Assembly (NCBI GenBank): GCA_017626055.1
Contig: JAGAJM010000004.1
Span: forward strand, 186,001 to 250,000
DNA: 64,000 nucleotides
Reading direction: 5' to 3'
Origin: a bacterium
GTDB taxonomy: Bacteria; Cyanobacteriota; Vampirovibrionia; Gastranaerophilales; Gastranaerophilaceae
Shown here: positions 56,282 through 64,000 of the stretch, piece after piece
How the letters are laid out: each line of letters begins with the position of its first letter
How positions within the stretch are numbered: position 1 is the first letter of the stretch
The notes under the pieces: generated by a model
The model's input: only the letters and a program-made list of their open reading frames with translations
Told to the model about the DNA's origin: nothing
The model's database searches: none
Translations under genes and position numbers: made by a program

Positions 56282-56284
56282 TGT

Positions 56285-56713
56285 CTATGAATTTTCCTTT
56301 TTTAGTTTCTCTATTGTTTCTCTGTTTTTCTTGTAAAAATCAGTGAAATTAATCATTCTGTCTAATACGTTTTGAGAAATTATATGTTCGATTTTGCAAG
56401 CATTTTCACTGGCTTCGTCAGCTGAAATTTCTAAAACTTCTTCAAAGAAATCTTTTAGAATATGATGTTTTGCATAAACTCTTTGAGCATCTTCTAAGCC
56501 TTTTCGTGTTAAAGAAATAGCTTCGTAACTGTTGTATTTAATCAAATCTTTAGATACAAGTTTTGATAACGCTTCTGAAACTGATGCTCTGGAAATGTTT
56601 AATTTTCGAGCAAGTTCTGCACCTTTTAATGGTGTTTCATTTAGGTGAGCGATATAAATCTCTTCTAAATAATCTTCAAGTCCTGATGATAGCGTTTGAG
56701 TTTTTGCGCACAT
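56285..56713 (-). CDS. DtxR/MntR-family metal-dependent regulator
   Basis: The 142-residue protein from ATG 56713 (MCAKTQTLSSGLEDYLEEIY) has a winged-helix domain (GAELARKLNISRASVSEALSK) and a dimerisation/metal domain with YAKHHILKDFFEEVL and ENACKIEHIIS, the usual His/Glu/Cys ligand positions. GGAGAAAGG lies before the ATG; the longer ATG at 56773 would cover the operator. The family represses metal uptake genes when iron or manganese is abundant. It probably regulates itself and the membrane protein downstream. Confidence 0.88.
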   Translation of the reverse strand: MCAKTQTLSSGLEDYLEEIYIAHLNETPLKGAELARKLNISRASVSEALSKLVSKDLIKYNSYEAISLTRKGLEDAQRVYAKHHILKDFFEEVLEISADEASENACKIEHIISQNVLDRMINFTDFYKKNRETIEKLKKENS

Positions 56714-56741
56714 GTATCTAACCTTTCTCCATGATAAATTG

Positions 56742-56755
56742 TAAGGTAAACCTAA
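56742..56755. promoter_or_regulatory. DtxR/MntR-type operator
   Basis: TAAGGTAAACCTAA is a near-perfect palindrome of the kind bound by DtxR/MntR regulators, 29 bp before the regulator's ATG. Confidence 0.65.
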
Positions 56756-56856
56756 CACTTTGTCAAGCCTCAATATTTACAAAAATCTCAACCATATAGA
56801 GTATGTTAAATTTGTGCGAAAGTTCTATACTAGAAACGTGGAGAGGTAGGATTTTT

Positions 56857-57228
56857 ATGTTAGCACAGACTGTTAGAAGTAATTTGAAAGATATTAATAA
56901 TTTGAGAATGAGAACTAAAACTACTAAATTTAGTAGTCTTTTCCAAACTGCCCCAACTGTTGGTGTTGAAGAAGATGAAGTAAGACAAGTTCTTATGAAA
57001 GATGGTTTGATTGAAATTTCTGATGACGAACAATGGGAAGAAATCGTTGTTGAAGATGAAGAATCTTGTGAAGAAGATTTTGATATCGTTGAAGAAGACG
57101 ATGAACTATATGAAATTGTTGAAGATCCAGATGGTGTAATCGTTCAATTCCCAGTAATTTCAGATATCAAGTTAGAAGAAAAATTACCATTTTTCAAATC
57201 TATCAGTATGAAGTTAGCAAGTTTATAA
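56857..57228 (+). CDS. Acidic hypothetical protein
   Basis: This protein has 123 residues from ATG 56857 (MLAQTVRSNLKDINNLRM); AGGTAGG lies upstream, and the in-frame ATG at 56803 is not used. The middle (about 45-95) is very acidic (EEIVVEDEESCEEDFDIVEE). No known motif. It lies divergent from the DtxR-type regulator, close to its operator, and could be co-regulated. Confidence 0.65.
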   Translation: MLAQTVRSNLKDINNLRMRTKTTKFSSLFQTAPTVGVEEDEVRQVLMKDGLIEISDDEQWEEIVVEDEESCEEDFDIVEEDDELYEIVEDPDGVIVQFPVISDIKLEEKLPFFKSISMKLASL

Positions 57229-57242
57229 TTTTAGAAATTTTT

Positions 57243-57275
57243 GTGTCATTCAGAGGGCTTTAGCCCATGGAATCT
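57243..57275 (+). repeat. Half-copy of a related dispersed repeat
   Basis: TGTCATTCAGAGGGCTTTAG continues to GAATCTC, with a GGGCT/AGCCC hairpin. It shares the TGTCATTC start and GAATCTC end with the two-hairpin repeats but has a different stem. Confidence 0.6.
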
Positions 57276-57307
57276 CAAAAATTTTAAAGAATAAGAAGAG
57301 AGATAAT

Positions 57308-57337
57308 TGAAGGCTTTTTTAAAGGCCTTCATTTTTT
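57308..57337 (+). terminator. Terminator of the acidic protein gene
   Basis: TGAAGGC / GCCTTCA with a loop of about ten bases is followed by TTTTTT. Confidence 0.7.
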
Positions 57338-57382
57338 ATGCTAAAATTAGCAGAAAGATTAGTATAAAGAGAGAGTTGAAAA

Positions 57383-59005
57383 TTGAGTACAATTAGTGAA
57401 AGATTAAATACATTTAAAGGTGATTTATTTGGTGCAATTATTGCAAGTATTATTGCTTTTCCTCAAGCGTTGGCGTTCGGGGTAGCATCTGGTTTAGGGG
57501 CTGGAGCTGGTATTTGGGGGGCAATTATTTTATCTCTGATTGCAGGGATATTAGGATGTAACTTACCGCTAATATCTGGTCCGACAGGTCCAGTCGCAAT
57601 TATCACTGCTGTTATTGTAGCAAGTGTTGGCGGTAACTTAGCAAATATTATTCCGATTCTTGTGATGGCTGCAGTTTTTCAAATGATTATTGCAATAACT
57701 CCAATTCCTAGAATGATTAAATATGTTCCATATCCTGTAATTTCAGGTTTTTTAACAGGAATTGGTTTGATTATTATAATTTTACAGTTATCACCATTAT
57801 TGGGTGGCGTGACTTATTCATCGACAATAAAAACAATTTTGTATTATCCAGAGTTGTTTTCAAATATTAATATTCATGCAATGTTATTGGGTTTAGCAAC
57901 ACTTGTAATGTTGTTTTTTACGCCTAAATTTATTACCAGATTTATTCCAGCTCAGTTGTTAGCATTGGTTATAATGACTTATGTTGCGTATAAATTTGGT
58001 TTGAATGTAGAAAAAATTTCTGGGGTAAGCTTTGTTTTACCTCATGCGTATAACCCACATATTACGTTGGATTCAATAGTGCGAGATACCCCGATAGCCT
58101 TGACTTTAGCATTTATCGCAACAAGTGAAAGCTTGTTAACTGGAATTATTATGGATTCATTGGCAAAGATTAAACATAATTCAAAACGTCTTGTTGCTTC
58201 TCAAGGTATAGGAAATTTATTCTGTGCGTTAACTGGTTCAATGTACGGGACAGCGGCAACTATGCGTAGTGTTGCCGCGGTGAAAGTTGGAGCAACAACT
58301 AAAGTTTCAGCAATTTTGTGTGCATTAATTTTAGCGGTTGTATTTTGGAAATTTACTGGTTTTATTTCTCAAATTCCAATCTGTGTATTAGCTGCAATAT
58401 TGATTAAAATTGGTTATGATATTTTGGATTTGAAAGTTATAAAAGTTTTGCGTTATGCTCCGAAAGATGATTTATACGTTCTTTTAACTGTCTTATTTTT
58501 AACTGTATTTTATAATTTGATCTTTGCATTAGGAGTTGGTGTGATTTTGGCGGCACTTCTTTATGCTAAACGTATTGCGGATGATACAAATATCAAAGTT
58601 AATACGTATAGTCCTGAAAAATATACTGATTTTGAAACAAAAATTGAACGTGAATCTCACTATAAAATAAGAATTTTACACATTGATGGTCAGTTTTTCT
58701 TTGGTTCAATTACCCAAATTGTTTCTCACTTTGATGAACTTTTAGAAACTGAGTATATTATTTTAAATTATTCTTCAAATATTGAATTAGATATGTCTGC
58801 GATATTTGCATTGGAAGATATTATTGTGCGTTTAGAATCTCAAAAGATTAAATTGTATCTTGCGATTTCAAATGAAAAAGTATTTAATCAAATTAAATCT
58901 TTAGATGTTATTTCACAAATTGGAGAAGATTCTTTATTCACGGATGAAAATGACGCAATTAAAAAAGCAGTAGAGGCTGCTCATTTAGAGAACCTATATA
59001 AATAA
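57383..59005 (+). CDS. SulP-family anion transporter with STAS domain
   Basis: The 540-residue protein has about 12-14 membrane helices and SulP signatures: FGAIIASIIAFPQALAFGVA, GPTGPVAIITA and the closing STAS domain at about 430-530 (RILHIDGQFFFGSITQ, LDMSAIFALEDIIVRL). The family carries sulfate, bicarbonate or organic anions; the substrate cannot be told from sequence. The start is TTG 57383 because no ATG is near and the family's N-terminus aligns there. Confidence 0.93.
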   Translation: MSTISERLNTFKGDLFGAIIASIIAFPQALAFGVASGLGAGAGIWGAIILSLIAGILGCNLPLISGPTGPVAIITAVIVASVGGNLANIIPILVMAAVFQMIIAITPIPRMIKYVPYPVISGFLTGIGLIIIILQLSPLLGGVTYSSTIKTILYYPELFSNINIHAMLLGLATLVMLFFTPKFITRFIPAQLLALVIMTYVAYKFGLNVEKISGVSFVLPHAYNPHITLDSIVRDTPIALTLAFIATSESLLTGIIMDSLAKIKHNSKRLVASQGIGNLFCALTGSMYGTAATMRSVAAVKVGATTKVSAILCALILAVVFWKFTGFISQIPICVLAAILIKIGYDILDLKVIKVLRYAPKDDLYVLLTVLFLTVFYNLIFALGVGVILAALLYAKRIADDTNIKVNTYSPEKYTDFETKIERESHYKIRILHIDGQFFFGSITQIVSHFDELLETEYIILNYSSNIELDMSAIFALEDIIVRLESQKIKLYLAISNEKVFNQIKSLDVISQIGEDSLFTDENDAIKKAVEAAHLENLYK

Positions 59006-59041
59006 ATTTATGTGATATAATTTATAAAAAAGGAGATAAAA

Positions 59042-59251
59042 ATGTTTCAAGTTTATACATCAACAGATAAATCACAAGATTCAAAGAAATTTGTAGCTGA
59101 ATTCAAAGAATGGGATGATGCTATGGATTGTGCAGAAGCTGCAATCGAAGGCAAAACAGGTGTTAGATACATTGTTGAAGAAACAAATGGTACTGTTAAT
59201 AGCTATGGTGAATTAATCGCTTCAGTTGTTGCAGAAAGTGACTTTAATTAA
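59042..59251 (+). CDS. Small hypothetical protein
   Basis: This is a 69-residue soluble, acidic protein (MFQVYTSTDKSQDSKKFVAE) of unknown function. AAAAAGGAG precedes ATG 59042 and a TATAAT-like box lies upstream, so the gene looks real. It is in the same direction as the SulP gene, 36 bp after it. Confidence 0.75.
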   Translation: MFQVYTSTDKSQDSKKFVAEFKEWDDAMDCAEAAIEGKTGVRYIVEETNGTVNSYGELIASVVAESDFN

Positions 59252-59847
59252 TAATTAAGTTCAAGATATTTTATACGACCTCTTTCAAAGGTTTTTTTTA
59301 TTGCATAAATTGAAAAAATGTGTATAATTAAAATATGAATTACGAAAAATCAAATTTGCTAAAACTCAATCATAGCTTTGTTTTCGGGGGGGGTAACCCG
59401 TTAGAGCTTGTAACGAGGCTTGTTTTAGGCTATATTGTTGATTTGTTTTGTCATCTAAGTATTAAACTGGATTGCTTCGCATTTGCTCGCAATGACGTGA
59501 ATAGATGTCATTCTGATGAAAATCAGAATCTCATAATGCAACAAATAGAGTTGTCTGATTATGAGATCCTGAATCGAGTTCAGGATGACAGAATGTTTAA
59601 CTGTCATTACGAGGACGAGCGTAGCGAGTCCGTAGTAATCCCCTGCAAAGAAAGTAGGTCAGGCATTGTCTGACTGTTTTTAGGCTGAATTTTTTAGCTC
59701 GATAGAATAATAAAAAACATCATGAGGATTGACCCCCTCCCCTTAGTCCCCTCCCACAAGGGGCGGGGATAAAGTAAGAGAAAGTAGCTTAGGACTGATA
59801 TCCAAACGGAATAACAAAAAAATAAAAAACAAATAAAGGAGAAAGAA
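59252..59847. other. Repeat-rich intergenic region
   Basis: No gene is supported. The region holds GGATTGCTTCGCATTTGCTC (59469 on), a full two-hairpin repeat (59506-59590), TGTCATTACGAGGACGAGCG (59602 on) and a C/G-rich block near 59731-59771 (CCCCTCCC...GGGGCGGGG). All are dispersed-repeat types. An open frame from 59335 to 59673 is made of these repeats and is not accepted as a gene. Confidence 0.8.
59506..59590 (-). repeat. Two-hairpin repeat, inverted orientation, nested in another repeat
   Basis: TGTCATTCTGAT-GAAA-ATCAGAAT and ATCCTGAA-TCGAG-TTCAGGAT with TGTCAT/ATGACA ends match the 42387 family read backwards (85 bp). The flanks (59469-59497 and 59602-59641) look like the two halves of another element (GGATTGCTTCG... 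and ...CGTAGTAATCC), as if this copy had jumped into it. Confidence 0.8.
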
Positions 59848-60651
59848 ATGAGAAATTTATTAGATATTAAAAACATTAACTGTCATTCTGAACTTGATTC
59901 AGAATCTATCAATTTGATAAATAATAAAGAATTAGCATTAATAGATTCCGGATCGGAGTCCGGAATGACAGGGGCAAATAAAAGTAATAATAGAACAGGT
60001 TTTACATTGGCAGAAGTATTAATAACCCTCGGTATAATTGGTGTAGTTGCTGCAATGACTATTCCTAATTTGATTTCTGGATATCAAAAGAAAGCTACAG
60101 TAGCCAAGCTTCAAAAAGCTATTTCAACTTTAAATCAAGCATATAAATTGTCTTATGATGAATTTGGGGATCCAGGTTTGACTGATATGAATTCGCAAGA
60201 ATATTTTAAGCAGTACTGGGCCCCATTTATAAGGGTTTTAACATATTGTACAAGTTACTCGGTTTGTGGTTTTACTGAACACAACCCTTATCTTACTCCA
60301 TCAGGAGCTAAATCTACGTTAACTGTAGTTGCAGAACCGCTTCGTACGACGTTCTACACCTCAGATGGATTCTTATATGTAATCTTAATAGCCGCAGGGG
60401 GTATTACTACAGATTATAGGTTGGAGAATTCGGTTTTTGTAGATATAAATGGGAGTGAAAAACCAAATCGAATATGTCGTGATGTTTTTAAATTGGAAAG
60501 AGTTCAAGATAAAGGAGTTTTACCTTATGGATATAATATGACGGATTCAGATGTGAAGACAGGACTTACTAATGATATATGGGACAACACTTGTGCAGAA
60601 AGAATAAAACGTGCTGGGTGGCAAATCGATAAATCTTATCCGTGGAAGTAA
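59848..60651 (+). CDS. Type IV pilin-like protein with a repeat in its leader
   Basis: The 267-residue protein has the prepilin site TG|FTLAEVLITLGIIGVVAA at residues 51/52, with Glu at +5 of the mature protein, then a helix and a C-terminal head with several cysteines (YCTSYSVCGF). Pilins or pseudopilins build surface filaments or type II secretion pseudopili after cleavage by PilD. The leader is 51 residues, far longer than the usual 5-25. Residues 12-41 are encoded by a 90-bp repeat (59881-59970). AAAGGAGAAAGAA before ATG 59848 supports the start. Only the cleaved leader is changed. Confidence 0.88.
   Translation: MRNLLDIKNINCHSELDSESINLINNKELALIDSGSESGMTGANKSNNRTGFTLAEVLITLGIIGVVAAMTIPNLISGYQKKATVAKLQKAISTLNQAYKLSYDEFGDPGLTDMNSQEYFKQYWAPFIRVLTYCTSYSVCGFTEHNPYLTPSGAKSTLTVVAEPLRTTFYTSDGFLYVILIAAGGITTDYRLENSVFVDINGSEKPNRICRDVFKLERVQDKGVLPYGYNMTDSDVKTGLTNDIWDNTCAERIKRAGWQIDKSYPWK
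59881..59970 (+). repeat. 90-bp two-hairpin repeat inserted in frame in the pilin gene
   Basis: TGTCATTCTGAA-CTTGA-TTCAGAAT opens the unit and ATTCCGGA-TCGGAG-TCCGGAAT closes it, ending ATGACA. The unit has the same design as the 42387 family. Its length of 90 bp is exactly 30 codons with no stop, so the pilin frame continues. Confidence 0.85.
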
Positions 60652-60670
60652 GATTTGTTTTAGAGATATT

Positions 60671-61015
60671 TTACCCTCTCATTTTTTCTAATAATTTTGT
60701 ATAACGCTTATAGTCTTTCCCCCAACCTTTTAGAGAATCTAAAACAGGTCTAAGGCTATATCCGATATCAGTTAGGGTATATTCAACTTTTGGTGGAATT
60801 TGTGGGTAAATAGTTCTTTCTAAAAGACCTAGCTCTTCCATTTCTCTAAGTTTTGATGTTAGAACTTTTTGTGTAATTCCAACGACAGATTTTTTTAATT
60901 CTCCAAAGCGTTTTGTGCCGTCAAGCAGCTCTCTGATTATCAAAACCTTCCATTTGCAACCTAACATCTTGAGTGTGGTTTCAATTGGGCATTTTGGTAA
61001 GTCTTTATAATTCAT
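60671..61015 (-). CDS. HxlR-family transcriptional regulator
   Basis: The 114-residue winged-helix protein has the HxlR layout: CPIETTLKMLGCKWKVLIIR, ELLDGTKRFGELKK, ITQKVLTSKLREMEELGLLE and VEYTLTDIGYSLRPVL. The family often senses redox or small reactive compounds. The cysteine in the first helix region may matter. It stands alone; its target is unknown. Confidence 0.9.
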   Translation of the reverse strand: MNYKDLPKCPIETTLKMLGCKWKVLIIRELLDGTKRFGELKKSVVGITQKVLTSKLREMEELGLLERTIYPQIPPKVEYTLTDIGYSLRPVLDSLKGWGKDYKRYTKLLEKMRG

Positions 61016-61091
61016 ATTTACTCCATTAGTATATTTTAGTAACTATATCTTATACCCATACTATCAGCATTATGATTGAATTGCAAGTATG

Positions 61092-62171
61092 TTAAGAGTA
61101 AATCATCTCTTTTAGTTCATCTGGTGTAAAATCGTATTCTTCAACTGTTGCATAACGAGTCGGAAGTATGAATTTTATGTGGTTTTCGGTAGCTTTTTTG
61201 TCGTTAAGCATGGCTTCGACCACTTTTTCTTTTTCAAATTTCAAAAGAGGAAGATAATCGTATTTTTTAATCAAATCTTCGCATAAAAATTTGTATTCTT
61301 TATCTATTAAATTTAGGTTAAATGCAAGTCTAAGAGCAAACGAAATACCCTCAACTACACATTCTCCATGTGTGTATTTTTGGTAGTTTGTAAGTTTTTC
61401 TAGGGCGTGTCCGTATGTGTGACCATAGTTTAGAATTTTTCTTAAACCGCTTTCTTTTTCATCGTGTTCAACTACGGATTTTTTAAGTTCAACACACATT
61501 TTAATAAGTTTTTTTAAAATTAACACATCACGAGAAATAATTTTTTCTTGATGTTCATTTAGAAAATTTATTAAATGTGCATCATTATCAAAATTACAAC
61601 TTTTTTCGATAAATCCGTATTTTATTATTTCTCCAAGTCCACTTTTAAATTGTTTTTCATCAAGTGTTTTTAAGAAATTGACGTTAATAAAAACAGCTTT
61701 TGGTTGATAGAATGATCCGATTAAGTTTTTACCAAATTTTGTATTGATTGCAACTTTACCTCCAACTGAGCTATCAGTTGTAGCAAGCAGTGTTGTTGGA
61801 ACTTGGATAAAATTAATTCCTCTCATATAGGTTGAAGCGACAAATCCTGCCAAATCTCCAACTACTCCACCACCAATCGCAATAATTGCATCTTCTCTTT
61901 TTAATTTTCTTTTTAGTGCAAAATCTAAAATCTTACCATAATTTTGATAATTTTTTTCTTTTTCACCATCTTTCAAAATAAAGATTTTATCTTTTGGAAA
62001 ATTTAAAATTTTTGAATATAATTTGTGAACTTTTTGGCTAATTACAACAATATAATTTTTGTAATGAATTTCTTCAAGTATTGCATTTCTTAAATTTTCC
62101 AAATCCACATTATTAATATGAATCGGATAATTTTTTTCTTTACCTTTTATATTTACTGAAAGTTCAATCAT
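61092..62171 (-). CDS. aroB: 3-dehydroquinate synthase
   Basis: AroB makes 3-dehydroquinate from DAHP, the second step of the shikimate pathway, with NAD+ and a divalent metal. Motifs: AIGGGVVGDLAGFVASTYMR, PTTLLATTDSSVGGKVAIN and NYGHTYGHALEK with metal-binding His residues. It has 359 residues, typical. The start overlaps the aroK stop by one base. Confidence 0.96.
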   Translation of the reverse strand: MIELSVNIKGKEKNYPIHINNVDLENLRNAILEEIHYKNYIVVISQKVHKLYSKILNFPKDKIFILKDGEKEKNYQNYGKILDFALKRKLKREDAIIAIGGGVVGDLAGFVASTYMRGINFIQVPTTLLATTDSSVGGKVAINTKFGKNLIGSFYQPKAVFINVNFLKTLDEKQFKSGLGEIIKYGFIEKSCNFDNDAHLINFLNEHQEKIISRDVLILKKLIKMCVELKKSVVEHDEKESGLRKILNYGHTYGHALEKLTNYQKYTHGECVVEGISFALRLAFNLNLIDKEYKFLCEDLIKKYDYLPLLKFEKEKVVEAMLNDKKATENHIKFILPTRYATVEEYDFTPDELKEMIYS

Positions 62172-62674
62172 TATAAAACTCCTATAATTTCTTCAGCTAT
62201 TTGGTTTGGTGTTTTATTATCTGTTGTAATTGTTATAGTTGCAGATTGATAATTCGCTTCTCTTTTTTCTAGAATTTCTGTAATTTTTTCTACTGACATA
62301 TTATCACAAAGTAGTGGTCTAGATGTATTATTTTTAATTCTTTCATAAATTATTTTTGGGGAAGTTTTTAAATAAATTACTGTTGAATTATCTAATAAAA
62401 ATTCTCTAGTTTCTGGATTTTCTAACGCACCACCACCTAAAGAGATTACTAAATTTTCAGGTTTGGGGGTAAATATATTTCTTATTGTTTCTTTTTCAAT
62501 TTTTCTAAAATATTCTTCCCCTTTATTTGAAAAAATTTCAGATATTTTTTCTCCCTCATTTTGTTCAATGAGAGTATCAATATCGATTGATTTTATATTT
62601 AATTTTTTCCCTAAAATGTGAGCTATTGTTGTTTTCCCAGCTCCCATCATTCCTGTTAAAATTATTGTTTTCAT
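62171..62674 (-). CDS. aroK: Shikimate kinase
   Basis: The enzyme phosphorylates shikimate with ATP. It has the Walker A loop GMMGAGKTT near residue 8, the shikimate-binding DIDTLIE and SLGGGALENP regions, and the lid Arg in SRPLL. It has 167 residues, typical. It forms a two-gene operon with aroB. Confidence 0.96.
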   Translation of the reverse strand: MKTIILTGMMGAGKTTIAHILGKKLNIKSIDIDTLIEQNEGEKISEIFSNKGEEYFRKIEKETIRNIFTPKPENLVISLGGGALENPETREFLLDNSTVIYLKTSPKIIYERIKNNTSRPLLCDNMSVEKITEILEKREANYQSATITITTDNKTPNQIAEEIIGVL

Positions 62675-62732
62675 GGATTTTATAATAGCTTAATTTTAAA
62701 AATTTTCAAGTTTATTAACAACTTTTACCTCT

Positions 62733-62760
62733 TTGACTTGTTCTAAAATTGGGGTATTAT
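62733..62760 (+). promoter_or_regulatory. Promoter of the binding-protein gene
   Basis: TTGACT (62733-62738) and TATTAT (62755-62760) with a 16-bp spacer lie 20 bp before ATG 62780. Confidence 0.65.
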
Positions 62761-62779
62761 TAGAAAAAGAGGAAAAATT

Positions 62780-63568
62780 ATGGTTAAAAAGATAATTTCG
62801 TTATTGTTATTAATGATGATTGTTTGTACAGGTTGTGGGAAAAAACAAAAAGAAGAGCAACTTGCAAATGATTTAGAAAATATTATAAAAAAAGATCAAA
62901 TTGTTGTTGGGATAAAAACCGATACCTATCCGTTTGGTTATATTGATGAAAAAGGGCATTATGCAGGTTATGATGCTTCACTAGCTCGAATTATTGCTAG
63001 AGGAATTTTAGGTAGTGATAAGAAGGTTAAATTTGTTCCAGTAACATCTTCTGACAGAATGATGAAATTGTATTCAGAAGAAGTTGATATGTTAATTGCA
63101 ACAATGTCTATTACTTCAAAACGTCAAGAAATTATCGATTTTTCAAATCCATATCATATTGCAGGACAAGCTGTTTTGGTTAAAAAAGGTAGTTCTGTAA
63201 AATCAATAAGAGATTTGAGTGGAAAAACTGCGATTATCATTTTTGGTTCGACAAGTGAACAAAGCTTGCGAACTGCTATACCAAATCTAAAAGTTATTGG
63301 TTATAAAACTTATCCAGAAGCTCTTAATGCTTTAAAGACTGATAAGGCGGATGCGATAGTGTCTGACGATACAATTCTTTTGGGTATGCAATTGAAAGAT
63401 GATAGTGTAGTTTTACTTCCTAAGCGTTATACAAAGGAACCTTATGCAGTTGCATTTAGAAAAGGCATTGAATCTAGAGATTTAATTCGTGCAGTTAATA
63501 ATGTTATTGATATTGAAACTCGTAATGGTCAGTTAAAACAAATAAAATCAACGTTTGGAATTAAATAA
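62780..63568 (+). CDS. Amino-acid-type ABC transporter substrate-binding lipoprotein
   Basis: The 262-residue protein has a short signal sequence ending in IVCTGCGKK, lipobox-like, so it is probably lipid-anchored in the periplasm. The body is a family 3 solute-binding fold: IVVGIKTDTYPFGYID, HYAGYDASLARIIARG, MLIATMSITSKRQEIIDFSN and the late GKTAIIIFGSTSEQSL. The ligand is likely a polar amino acid or related compound. No permease or ATPase gene is next to it. GAGGAAAAA lies before the ATG. The 3' end overlaps the facing gene by 8 bp. Confidence 0.9.
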   Translation: MVKKIISLLLLMMIVCTGCGKKQKEEQLANDLENIIKKDQIVVGIKTDTYPFGYIDEKGHYAGYDASLARIIARGILGSDKKVKFVPVTSSDRMMKLYSEEVDMLIATMSITSKRQEIIDFSNPYHIAGQAVLVKKGSSVKSIRDLSGKTAIIIFGSTSEQSLRTAIPNLKVIGYKTYPEALNALKTDKADAIVSDDTILLGMQLKDDSVVLLPKRYTKEPYAVAFRKGIESRDLIRAVNNVIDIETRNGQLKQIKSTFGIK

Positions 63569-64000
63569 TGTTAAAGAAAGTTTTAGCAAGCTGAATTTCC
63601 TGAGCTTTATTAAGTTCAGGATTTTCTAATTTTTGAGCTAATATGTAATCAAAACATTCTTGATATTTTGGTGAGGGGTTCATGCCTAATTCGTGCAAAT
63701 CTTTACCTGTAATTTCAAGTTTTACATATTGTAAATTATCCAGATAATGAGTTACAAGTCCATAATTTTGAGTTGCATACATTAAAATAGATTCAATGTT
63801 TAATTCATTAAATGTTTTGTATATATCAAAATTTGAAGTAAGATTTGTATTACATATTTTTTTATAATTTTCAACGATAGTTTTTTCGACTTTTGTTAGC
63901 GGAAGATTTGAAATATCTGGCAAAAGTCCAACATAAATTAACCAAATATTTTCTGGATTATATTTGTTAATTAAATTTTCTAAATTTGTTTTTGGTAATT
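63561..64000 (-). CDS. cca: tRNA nucleotidyltransferase, C-terminal part (5' end beyond window)
   Basis: The frame is open to the right edge, and the only apparent start inside (TTG 63923) lies within a continuous protein. About 146 residues are seen. The ending GKDLHELGMNPSPKYQECFD and ILAQKLENPELNKAQEIQLA is the C-terminal domain typical of CCA-adding enzymes, which add or repair the tRNA CCA end. The catalytic domain must lie outside. A poly(A) polymerase paralogue is an alternative. Confidence 0.7.
   Translation of the reverse strand, partial: LPKTNLENLINKYNPENIWLIYVGLLPDISNLPLTKVEKTIVENYKKICNTNLTSNFDIYKTFNELNIESILMYATQNYGLVTHYLDNLQYVKLEITGKDLHELGMNPSPKYQECFDYILAQKLENPELNKAQEIQLAKTFFNII

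Noticed and set aside
59335-59673. A 112-codon open frame
   Set aside because: Most of it is translated dispersed repeat (including the whole unit at 59506-59590), with poor ribosome site and no protein-like pattern; treated as repeat, not gene.
63561-63923. Complete 120-residue gene starting at TTG 63923
   Set aside because: The frame continues upstream to the window edge with protein-like sequence (NPENIWLIYVGLLPDIS); it is the 3' part of a longer gene.

Overview
The window is AT-rich bacterial DNA (weak codon bias toward A/T, genes packed with short gaps, rho-independent terminators, AGGAGG-type ribosome binding sites). The gene set suggests an obligately anaerobic, fermentative gut-type bacterium: pyruvate phosphate dikinase, an anaerobic class III ribonucleotide reductase, a six-gene energy-converting-hydrogenase-like membrane complex, a TolC-type outer membrane protein (so a diderm envelope), and type IV pilin-like proteins. 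Several lineage-type hypothetical proteins carry a short N-terminal 'xFxG' motif (for example VTFTGM, QFRGAL). My best inference is a non-photosynthetic relative of Cyanobacteria (Vampirovibrionia/Gastranaerophilales, 'Melainabacteria'), but this rests on protein style and was not tested by a search.

Layout. 1-4.4 kb: an unknown protein cut by or close to the left edge, then ppdK, which is interrupted by a single in-frame TAA. 4.5-21.6 kb: a tRNA-Ala(TGC) followed by an accessory island. A 16-bp direct repeat (CCACCATAAAAGAGAC) lies at the tRNA 3' end and again 17 kb away, beside a second tRNA-terminator-like hairpin. Between them are a very large solenoid protein with a C-terminal PIN-like region, a decayed large serine recombinase with a DUF2924 partner, and a complete type I restriction-modification operon (hsdM, hsdS, hsdR). 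Interleaved in that operon are extra genes: a PD-(D/E)XK-like protein, a SieB-like membrane protein, an unknown, a HEPN-like protein and an HNH-like protein. The island also holds a degraded small gene, an alkyltransferase, a flavodoxin-like reductase and a Fic protein with repeated operator-like sites upstream.

21.8-32.6 kb: large lineage-type proteins (EF-hand/LysM, giant HD-domain protein with a recent 93-bp tandem duplication, possible phosphoribosyltransferase-like protein, CDP-glycerol glycerophosphotransferase-like protein, HExxH putative protease). 32.6-40 kb: an operon for a HyfB-C-E-F-G-I-like complex whose large subunit has lost Ni-Fe cysteine ligands at both metal-binding sites, so it resembles 'Ehr' complexes rather than a hydrogenase. 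40-48 kb: TPR, EamA transporter, HD hydrolase, a GIY-YIG gene sandwiched between arrays of an 84-bp two-hairpin repeat, a fused substrate-binding/TolC protein, DUF4145-like protein and glucose-6-phosphate isomerase. 48-57 kb: hypothetical proteins, a small peptide ORF, a cobalamin riboswitch controlling nrdD-nrdG, and a DtxR/MntR-type regulator with its probable operator. 57-64 kb: SulP transporter, a repeat-rich gap, a pilin-like gene whose leader has absorbed a 90-bp repeat in frame, a HxlR regulator, aroK-aroB, a polar-amino-acid-type binding lipoprotein, and the 3' end of a tRNA nucleotidyltransferase running off the right edge.

The most interesting leads are the repeat family with its enclosed GIY-YIG gene and its in-frame insertion into a prepilin leader, the hydrogenase-like complex without Ni ligands, the PIN-tailed solenoid plus the loaded type I RM operon, and the nonsense codon in ppdK.
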